Assembly (NCBI RefSeq): GCF_006538725.1 | Contig: NZ_BJLQ01000014.1 | Coordinates: 21,534-85,533 of the forward strand | Direction: 5' to 3' | DNA length: 64,000 bases | Source of the DNA: Cellulomonas gelida | GTDB lineage: Bacteria; Actinomycetota; Actinomycetes; Actinomycetales; Cellulomonadaceae | Shown here: positions 58,047-64,000 of the stretch, piece by piece | How the letters are laid out: each line of letters opens with the position of its first letter | How positions within the stretch are numbered: position 1 is the first letter of the stretch | Notes under the pieces: model-generated | Told to the model about the DNA's origin: nothing | Databases searched by the model: none | Seen by the model: the letters and a program-made list of their open reading frames with translations, nothing else | Program-made: the position numbers and the translations under genes

Positions 58047-58054
58047 TCTCGACC

Positions 58055-58087
58055 GAAGGCCCGCTCCGTGCGACGGAGCGGGCCTTC
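58055..58087. terminator. Bidirectional terminator between erpA and the desulfurase-like gene
   Basis: GAAGGCCCGCTCCG at 58055-58068 pairs perfectly with CGGAGCGGGCCTTC at 58074-58087 across a 5-nt loop. It sits 9 bp after erpA and 35 bp from the opposing stop. It has T residues inside the right arm. Confidence 0.85.
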
Positions 58088-58121
58088 GTCGTCCCCGGTG
58101 GTCGCCAGACGCACGACGGTC

Positions 58122-59291
58122 CTAGAGGACTCCCAGGCTCGCGCGCAGCTCGGCGACGACACCCGGCAGCACCGCGAGGAACGAGGCGACGTCCTCGCGC
58201 GTCGTCCCGGCGTGCAGGCCGACCCGCACGTTGCCCTGCGTGAGCACGCCCATGGCCGCGAGCACGTGCGACGGCTCGAGCGTGCTGGACGTGCACGCCG
58301 ACCCCGAGCCGACTGCGAAGCCCAGCCGGTCGAGCGCCGTGACGATCGCCTCGCCGTCGACGTACAGGCACGAGAACGTCAGGACGTGGGGGAGCCGGTG
58401 CACCGGGTCGCCGGCCACGTCGCTGTCGGGGACGTGACGCGCGACGTGGGTCCTGATCTCGGCGACGAGCCGCCGCAGGTGGTCCGCCCGTTGCGCGGCG
58501 TCCCCGGCCGCCTCCTGCAGCGCGACCGCCGCCGCGAGAGCCGCCGGGACGCTCAGCCCGCCGGGGAACCACCGGTCCTCGTCCTGCGGCCAGTCGGGCG
58601 CCCGACGCACGCCGGCGCGCGTGACCAGAACACCGAGGCCGCCCGGTCCGCCCCAGTCGCCCGGGTCGGCGGCGAGGACGTCCCACTCGTGCCCGACGTC
58701 GACGTGACCCAGGCTTGCGCCCGCGTCGACGAGCAGGGGCACGCCGGCCGCGCGCGCCGCCTCGTGCGCGGCGGCGACGGGCTGCAACGTGCCCACCTCG
58801 CCGTTCGCGTGCTGCAGGGCTGCGAGCACCACGCCGGGAGCGGCGAGCGCGTGCGCGAACGCCTCGCCGTCGACCCGGCCCGACCGGTCGACGCCCACGG
58901 TGTGGTGCCGGCCCTCGCCGCGGCTCGCGACGAACTCAGCGGCGTGCAGCACGGCCGACCGCTCGACCGCGCTCGTCACGACGTCGGCACCGACGCGCCG
59001 CCTCCCGCGCGCGACCATCCGCACCGCGGCGTGCAGCGCGGCCGTGTGCGACGGCGCGAGGTCGACGTCCTGCGTGCGGGCGCCGACGACGGCGGCGATC
59101 GCCTCCCGGGACCCGTCGAGCAGGGCGCGCGCCCGGCGGCCCTCGGCGTGCAGCCGCCGCGGGTCGGCCCATCCCTGGTCGAGAGCCTCGACGAACGCGG
59201 CCCGGGCTGCGGGCAGCAGGGGCGCGCGCCCACCGGCGTCGAGCATGACGCGCCGCGGCGCACGGGTGTTCTCGTCGTGCTCGTTCTCCAC
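58122..59291 (-). CDS. Cysteine-desulfurase-like protein lacking the PLP lysine
   Basis: 389 residues of the class V aminotransferase fold. The C-terminal loop keeps the desulfurase Cys in GSGSACTSSTLEPSHVLAAM, and PLP contacts are visible in AALQHANGEVGTLQPV and VPLLVDAGASLGHVDVGHEW. But where the family has S-x-H-K before G-G-P, this reads ADPGDWGGPGGLGVLV, with Gly at the PLP-lysine position. The active site thus seems defective, or another residue serves. It is convergent with erpA. It may be a divergent paralogue with a structural or unknown role. Confidence 0.8.
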   Translation of the reverse strand: MENEHDENTRAPRRVMLDAGGRAPLLPAARAAFVEALDQGWADPRRLHAEGRRARALLDGSREAIAAVVGARTQDVDLAPSHTAALHAAVRMVARGRRRVGADVVTSAVERSAVLHAAEFVASRGEGRHHTVGVDRSGRVDGEAFAHALAAPGVVLAALQHANGEVGTLQPVAAAHEAARAAGVPLLVDAGASLGHVDVGHEWDVLAADPGDWGGPGGLGVLVTRAGVRRAPDWPQDEDRWFPGGLSVPAALAAAVALQEAAGDAAQRADHLRRLVAEIRTHVARHVPDSDVAGDPVHRLPHVLTFSCLYVDGEAIVTALDRLGFAVGSGSACTSSTLEPSHVLAAMGVLTQGNVRVGLHAGTTREDVASFLAVLPGVVAELRASLGVL

Positions 59292-59487
59292 CCCAGAACC
59301 GTATCCGCACGGGTCAACGCGCCGGCGGGGGAGTGTGACGGTGCTGACACGGCGTCGTGAACGGGTGTCACGGGCGACGTGAGAGCCAGTTCGCGCGCTA
59401 GGCTGCTCGCGTCGAGGACGAAGGTCCCAGGTGTGTCGCGCCCGTCACAGGGACGACGCGCCGGGGACGTGAGCGAGAGGTCGCCCG

Positions 59488-60366
59488 TTGCACCCGGAAA
59501 ACCCCCGCCGGACGCGGCGCCCGGCCCTGAAGTGGGCAGGCATCGCGACGGTCGCTGCTGTGGCCCTGAGCGGCTGCTCGGACCAGGTCCAGCGCGGCTG
59601 GATGCCTGGCAACTCGGACGCCGAGATCACGAACCAGACGGGTCGCATCACGGACCTGTGGGTCGGCTCGTGGACCGCCGCCCTCATCGTCGGCCTCATC
59701 ACGTGGGGCCTGATGCTCTGGTGCGTCGCGGTCTACCGCAAGCGCAAGGACGACGACGTCCTGCCCGTGCAGCTCCGGTACCACGTGCCGCTCGAGATCA
59801 TGTACGTGATCCTGCCGATCGTCATGGTCGGCGTGCTGTTCTACTTCACGAACCGCGACGTGACCGAGATCACCGACACGTCCGCCGACGCCGACGTCAA
59901 CATCCAGGTCATCGGCAAGCAGTGGAGCTGGGACATCAACTACCTCGACGACGAGGTGTACGAGACCGGCGAGCACGCGCAGAACGTCGGCACGACCGAG
60001 GGCGTCCTCGACGACCAGGTGACCCTCTACCTGCCGGTCGGCGAGTCCGTGCACTTCACGCTCGACTCGCGCGACGTCATCCACTCGTTCTGGGTCCCGG
60101 CCTTCCTCTACAAGCTCGACATGATCCCCGGCAAGGAGAACTCCTTCCAGATCACGCCGCAGCAGGAGGGCCTGTACCGCGGCAAGTGCGCCGAGCTCTG
60201 CGGCGAGGAGCACTCGTCGATGCTCTTCAACGTCAAGGTCGTCTCGCGCGACGAGTACGACGCGCACATGCAGGAGCTGCGCGACAAGGGCCAGACCGGC
60301 GCGCTCGGTCTCGAGTACAGCCGGCTCCAGGACCTGAACAGCGCAACGCAGGAGGACGAGGACTGA
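59488..60366 (+). CDS. ctaC: Cytochrome c oxidase subunit II (lipoprotein)
   Basis: 292 residues from TTG 59488, with GAGAGG 7 bp upstream. A lipobox (VALSGCSD) follows the signal helix, so the N-terminus is lipidated. Two membrane helices ([40 protein letters not shown]) precede the CuA domain, with ligands in [11 protein letters not shown] and [15 protein letters not shown]. It is the first gene of ctaC-ctaD-ctaF, with overlapping joints. It feeds electrons from the cytochrome bc1-cc complex. Confidence 0.95.
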   Translation: MHPENPRRTRRPALKWAGIATVAAVALSGCSDQVQRGWMPGNSDAEITNQTGRITDLWVGSWTAALIVGLITWGLMLWCVAVYRKRKDDDVLPVQLRYHVPLEIMYVILPIVMVGVLFYFTNRDVTEITDTSADADVNIQVIGKQWSWDINYLDDEVYETGEHAQNVGTTEGVLDDQVTLYLPVGESVHFTLDSRDVIHSFWVPAFLYKLDMIPGKENSFQITPQQEGLYRGKCAELCGEEHSSMLFNVKVVSRDEYDAHMQELRDKGQTGALGLEYSRLQDLNSATQEDED

Positions 60367-62186
60367 TGGCCGCGGTCGCGGAGAACATCCCGGGTCTGGC
60401 GCCGTCGCGTCAGACGCTCGGTCGCACCGTGGTCAAGTGGGTCACCTCGACCGACCACAAGACGATCGGCTACATGTACCTGATCACGAGCTTCGTCTGG
60501 TTCGTGGTCGGTGGACTGCTCGCGCTGCTGATCCGCGCCGAGCTGTTCACGCCCGGCATGGACGTGTTCCAGTCCAAGGAGCAGTACAACCAGGCGTTCA
60601 CGATGCACGGCACGATCATGCTGCTGCTGTTCGCGACGCCGTTGTTCGCGGGCTTCGCGAACGTGATCATGCCGCTGCAGATCGGCGCGCCGGACGTCGC
60701 GTTCCCGCGACTGAACATGTTCGCGTTCTGGCTCTTCTTCTTCGGCGGGCTCATCGCCGCCGGCGGCTTCCTCACGCCTCAGGGGGCCGCCTCGTTCGGC
60801 TGGTTCGCCTACGCCCCGCTGTCGAACACGGTGTACTCACCGGGGATCGGCGGCGACCTGTGGGTGTTCGGGCTCGCGCTCGGTGGCTTCGGCACGATCC
60901 TGGGTGCCGTCAACTTCATCACGACGATCGTCACGATGCGTGCCCCCGGCATGACCATGTTCCGGATGCCGATCTTCACCTGGAACACTCTCGTGACGTC
61001 GCTGCTCGTCCTCATGGCGTTCCCGCCGCTCGCCGCCGCGCTGTTCGCGCTCGGCGCCGACCGCAGGCTCGGTGCGCAGGTGTTCAACCCCGAGAACGGC
61101 GGCGCGCTGCTCTGGCAGCACCTGTTCTGGTTCTTCGGGCACCCTGAGGTCTACATCATCGCGCTGCCGTTCTTCGGCATCATCACCGAGATCCTGCCGG
61201 TGTTCAGCCGCAAGCCGATCTTCGGCTACAAGGGACTCGTGTACGCGACGATCGCGATCGCGGCGCTGTCCGTGACCGTGTGGGCCCACCACATGTACGT
61301 CACAGGCTCGGTGCTCCTGCCGTTCTTCGCCTTCATGACGATGCTCATCGCCGTGCCGACCGGTGTGAAGTTCTTCAACTGGATCGGCACGATGTGGCGA
61401 GGAAAGCTCACGTTCGAGACACCGATGCTGTGGACGATCGGCTTCCTCGTGACGTTCCTGTTCGGTGGCCTGACGGGGATCATCCTGTCCAGCCCCGCGC
61501 TCGACTTCCACATCTCCGACACGTACTTCGTGGTCGCGCACTTCCACTACGTGGTGTTCGGGACCGTCGTGTTCGCGATGTTCGCGGGCTTCTACTTCTG
61601 GTGGCCGAAGTTCACCGGGAAGATGCTCGACGAGCGCCTCGGCAAGATCCACTTCTGGACGCTGTTCATCGGCTTCCACACCACGTTCCTCGTGCAGCAC
61701 TGGCTCGGCGTCGTGGGCATGCCTCGCCGGTACGCGGACTACGCGGTCGCCGACGGCTTCACGTGGATGAACCAGCTGTCCACGGTCGGCGCGGTCATCT
61801 TGGCGGCGTCCACGCTGCCGTTCTTCTGGAACGTCTACACCACCGCGCGCAACGCGCCCAAGGTGACCGTCGACGACCCGTGGGGCTACGGCGCGTCGCT
61901 CGAGTGGGCCACGTCCTGCCCGCCGCCGCGGCACAACTTCACGTCGCTGCCGCGCATCCGGTCGGAGCGTCCCGCGTTCGACCTTCACCACCCCGAGGTC
62001 GCCGCCATGGACTTCGTCGAGCCGAACCCCGGTCCGCTGGACTGGGAGGCCGACCGCCGCGGCGAGACCGCCGTCGCCGCCGAGCGTGTGGTGAACGGGA
62101 CCGGCGAGCCCGAGCAGTCCACGGCGACGATCGTCGAGGACCGCCCGGCGGACGCCGCACGTGACGACGAGGAGGGCACGAAGTGA
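60366..62186 (+). CDS. ctaD: Cytochrome c oxidase subunit I
   Basis: 606 residues from ATG 60366, one base overlapping the ctaC stop. About 12 membrane helices. Conserved sites: [10 protein letters not shown] region, [20 protein letters not shown] with a haem His, [20 protein letters not shown] with the CuB His, WAHHMYVTG and [20 protein letters not shown] with further haem/CuB His. It is the catalytic core that reduces oxygen. The C-terminal extension of about 50 residues is acidic and seems extra to short homologues. Confidence 0.97.
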   Translation: MAAVAENIPGLAPSRQTLGRTVVKWVTSTDHKTIGYMYLITSFVWFVVGGLLALLIRAELFTPGMDVFQSKEQYNQAFTMHGTIMLLLFATPLFAGFANVIMPLQIGAPDVAFPRLNMFAFWLFFFGGLIAAGGFLTPQGAASFGWFAYAPLSNTVYSPGIGGDLWVFGLALGGFGTILGAVNFITTIVTMRAPGMTMFRMPIFTWNTLVTSLLVLMAFPPLAAALFALGADRRLGAQVFNPENGGALLWQHLFWFFGHPEVYIIALPFFGIITEILPVFSRKPIFGYKGLVYATIAIAALSVTVWAHHMYVTGSVLLPFFAFMTMLIAVPTGVKFFNWIGTMWRGKLTFETPMLWTIGFLVTFLFGGLTGIILSSPALDFHISDTYFVVAHFHYVVFGTVVFAMFAGFYFWWPKFTGKMLDERLGKIHFWTLFIGFHTTFLVQHWLGVVGMPRRYADYAVADGFTWMNQLSTVGAVILAASTLPFFWNVYTTARNAPKVTVDDPWGYGASLEWATSCPPPRHNFTSLPRIRSERPAFDLHHPEVAAMDFVEPNPGPLDWEADRRGETAVAAERVVNGTGEPEQSTATIVEDRPADAARDDEEGTK

Positions 62187-62581
62187 AGCTCGAGGCCAAG
62201 ATCTTCGGCTACGGAGTCCTCTTCTTCTTCCCCGTGGGGCTCGTGTATGCGCTGTGGAGCGACGGCGAGCCCGTCGGCACCGTGAGCATCCCGCTCGTCG
62301 GTGGCCTGGTCGGCATGATCGGCGCGTACTTCGCGCTGCTCGCGCGCCGGATCGACCCCCGACCCGAGGACGACGAGCACGGCGAGATCGAGCAGGGCGC
62401 CGGTGACCAGGGCGTCTACGCGCCGTGGTCGTGGTGGCCCCTGGCGATCGGCGCCTCGGCCGCGATCGTGTTCCTCGGCCTGGCCGTCGGCTGGTGGCTC
62501 GTCTACATCGGCGTGGCCGTCGGTGTGATCGCGCTCGTCGGCTGGGTGTTCGAGTTCTCCCGCGGACAGCACGCGCACTGA
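62183..62581 (+). CDS. ctaF: Cytochrome c oxidase subunit IV (actinobacterial)
   Basis: A 132-residue membrane protein from GTG 62183, overlapping ctaD by 4 bp. Four membrane helices in two pairs ([80 protein letters not shown]) and the conserved [11 protein letters not shown] link. It stabilises the actinobacterial oxidase. The operon is ended by a perfect hairpin. ctaE is not next to it, as usual in this group. Confidence 0.93.
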   Translation: MKLEAKIFGYGVLFFFPVGLVYALWSDGEPVGTVSIPLVGGLVGMIGAYFALLARRIDPRPEDDEHGEIEQGAGDQGVYAPWSWWPLAIGASAAIVFLGLAVGWWLVYIGVAVGVIALVGWVFEFSRGQHAH

Positions 62582-62635
62582 CACTCGCGCACGGAGGCGC
62601 ACGCGCGACGCGCGTGTGCTGAGCTCAGCTCGTCA

Positions 62636-62669
62636 CGAAGGCCCGACCAGGCAGCTGGTCGGGCCTTCG
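62636..62669 (+). terminator. Terminator after ctaF
   Basis: CGAAGGCCCGACCA at 62636-62649 pairs perfectly with TGGTCGGGCCTTCG at 62656-62669 over a 6-nt loop. It lies between the ctaF and CYTH gene stops (convergent). Its base GAAGGCCCG repeats that of the erpA terminator. Confidence 0.88.
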
Positions 62670-62693
62670 TCCGTCGCGGGCTCGGCCCGGGCG

Positions 62694-63215
62694 TCACAGG
62701 GTCCGGGCGAGCAGGTCGTGCGCACGACGCAGGACCGCGGGCGCGTCGGCCCGGGCGAGAGCGCCACCCGTGAACGACGGGTCTCGGGTGACCTCGACGC
62801 ACCCGTCCGGCGGGACGTAGGCCTCGGCGGCGCCTTCGTCGTCGAACTCGATCTCCGCGACGACGAGGCCCGTCAGAGCCCCCTCGAAGACGTCGACGAC
62901 GTCGTACGACTCGGCGACGCGGTAGCGGCGCTTGGTCAGCGTCGCGGCCGGCAACCCCGCCAGCACGTCGTACTCGGGCTCGTCGAGGTACAGCGTCGTC
63001 AACCGTCCCCACGGGTCCCCGGGCAGCTTCTGCGTGAGCTTGAGCTCGAGGGCTCCTGACGGGTGCACGACGCGGCGCAGACGCAGCCGGGTGCCGTCGA
63101 GGTAGCGGTCGCTGATCTCGCGGCACTCGCCACCCTGGGGTGGCTCTTCCGCGACGAGGAACCGCCGCTCCCGTTCGGGGAGGGCGAACCTCGACTCACG
63201 CGCGACGACACCCAT
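62694..63215 (-). CDS. CYTH-domain protein
   Basis: 173 residues, ATG 63215. The start keeps an E-x-E-x-x-F motif (ALPERERRFLVAEEPP), followed by ISDRYLDGTRLRLRRVVHPS, GALELKLTQKLPGDPWGRLT and VAEIEFDDEGAAEAYVPPDG, acidic strands of the triphosphate tunnel fold. Such enzymes hydrolyse triphosphate compounds; the substrate is unknown. Convergent with ctaF and 28 bp from a terminator preceding it. Confidence 0.8.
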   Translation of the reverse strand: MGVVARESRFALPERERRFLVAEEPPQGGECREISDRYLDGTRLRLRRVVHPSGALELKLTQKLPGDPWGRLTTLYLDEPEYDVLAGLPAATLTKRRYRVAESYDVVDVFEGALTGLVVAEIEFDDEGAAEAYVPPDGCVEVTRDPSFTGGALARADAPAVLRRAHDLLARTL

Positions 63216-63243
63216 GTGCCCATCATGTCTCGTCCGGGGGACG

Positions 63244-63280
63244 GCAGAGGGCCGCCCGCACGTGGCGGACGGCCCTCTGC
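63244..63280 (-). terminator. Terminator after sodA
   Basis: GCAGAGGGCCG at 63244-63254 pairs with CGGCCCTCTGC at 63270-63280; an inner CCGC/GCGG pair extends it. It starts 7 bp past the sodA stop on the minus strand. Confidence 0.82.
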
Positions 63281-63287
63281 GGGGCGA

Positions 63288-63917
63288 TCAGAGCGCGGGG
63301 ACGATCAGACCGGAGGTCTGCGAACGGGCGCGCTCGAAGCGCTCCGCCGCGTCGGCCCAGCTGACGATGTTCCACCACGCCTTGACGTAGTCCGCCTTGA
63401 CGTTGACGTAGTCCAGGTAGAACGCGTGCTCCCACATGTCGAGGACGACGATCGGCACGAGGCCGAGCGGGAAGTTGCTCTGCTGGTCGTACAGCTGGAA
63501 GATCGCGAGCTTCTGGCCCACCGAGTCCCAGCCGAGGATCGACCAGCCCGAGCCCTGGATGCCGACGGCGTTCGCGGCGAAGTGCTTCTGGAACGCGTCG
63601 AACGAGCCGAAGAACTCGTCGATCGCCGCGGCGAGCTCGCCGGTCGGCTTGTCGCCGCCCTCGGGGGAGAGGTTCTGCCAGAACACGGAGTGGTTGACGT
63701 GGCCGCCGAGGTTGAACGCGAGGTTCTTCTCGTGCAGGTTCACCGCCGCGAGGTCGCCGGACTCGCGGGCCTCCGCGAGCTTCGCCAGCGCGGTGTTCGC
63801 GCCGGTGACGTAGGCCGCGTGGTGCTTGTCGTGGTGCAGCTCCATGATCCGGCCGGAGATGTGCGGCTCGAGGGCCGCGTAGTCGTAGGGCAGGTCCGGA
63901 AGCGTGTAGTCAGCCAT
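63288..63917 (-). CDS. sodA: Superoxide dismutase (Mn/Fe)
   Basis: 209 residues with ATG 63917 and GAGAGG upstream. Metal ligands are visible: the His in [14 protein letters not shown], the His in [20 protein letters not shown], and the Asp and His in [13 protein letters not shown]. The signature is that of cytosolic manganese- or iron-dependent enzymes; manganese is more usual in this lineage but the metal is not proved. Single gene with a terminator. The remaining 83 bp to the window end hold its leader and show nothing else certain. Confidence 0.96.
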   Translation of the reverse strand: MADYTLPDLPYDYAALEPHISGRIMELHHDKHHAAYVTGANTALAKLAEARESGDLAAVNLHEKNLAFNLGGHVNHSVFWQNLSPEGGDKPTGELAAAIDEFFGSFDAFQKHFAANAVGIQGSGWSILGWDSVGQKLAIFQLYDQQSNFPLGLVPIVVLDMWEHAFYLDYVNVKADYVKAWWNIVSWADAAERFERARSQTSGLIVPAL

Positions 63918-64000
63918 TGCGTGAGTACCTCTCCTGCGTCACGCGGGAGCGTCGGCCCCCGCTGGGTACGAGTCGGGCGGCCCGCCCTGAGGGGCGAGCC

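Overview
The window is high-GC actinobacterial DNA. Several features point to a Cellulomonas-like member of the Micrococcales: a secreted esterase with a Pro/Thr linker and a CBM2 cellulose-binding module, a GlnR-type operator in front of glnA, the ctaC-ctaD-ctaF order, DUF3043 and DUF4191 proteins, a WhiB-like protein, and frequent GTG starts with 1-4 bp gene overlaps. The genus is inferred from gene content, not from a marker search.

Layout. (1) Positions 1-9258, minus strand: a contractile phage-tail-like injection cluster (sheath, tube, a long low-complexity protein, a hub-adaptor, gpD-type hub, gpV-type spike, PAAR tip, gp25 wedge, baseplate J, and a further baseplate protein that runs off the left edge). 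Nearly every gene overlaps the next. (2) 9.4-18.7 kb: cellulose-binding esterase, AI-2E-family permease, membrane protein, two alpha/beta hydrolases, a secreted repeat protein, and a PAS protein overlapping a soluble methyl-accepting protein. (3) 18,800-30,434: an 11.6-kb integrated element flanked by a 29-bp direct repeat. The right-hand copy is the last codons of glnA. The element has a tyrosine integrase and XRE repressor facing one way, and a divergent AlpA-type regulator heading an operon with a replication-initiator-like protein, a WhiB-like protein, unknowns and one lone tail tape-measure gene. The far end holds small HTH proteins and an overlapping two-gene cassette of unknown function. 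No capsid, portal, terminase or lysis genes are present. This layout resembles phage-inducible satellites. (4) 30.4-64 kb: core chromosome, with glnA, lipA/lipB, sucB-lpdA, pepA, pyrD, a divergent YczR-YczE pair, DUF3043, an M20 peptidase, a PLP decarboxylase, nadA, glycerate kinase, erpA, a cysteine-desulfurase-like protein, cytochrome oxidase ctaC-D-F, a CYTH protein and sodA.

How the genes fit together. lipB and lipA make the lipoyl cofactor carried by the two lipoyl domains of SucB and reoxidised by Lpd. NadA and LipA are Fe-S enzymes, and ErpA is an Fe-S carrier, but the desulfurase-like neighbour appears to lack its PLP lysine. The main items for a second look are the glnA-integrated satellite-like element with its orphan tape measure, the contractile cluster cut by the window edge, the GlnR and MocR operators, and the degenerate desulfurase.
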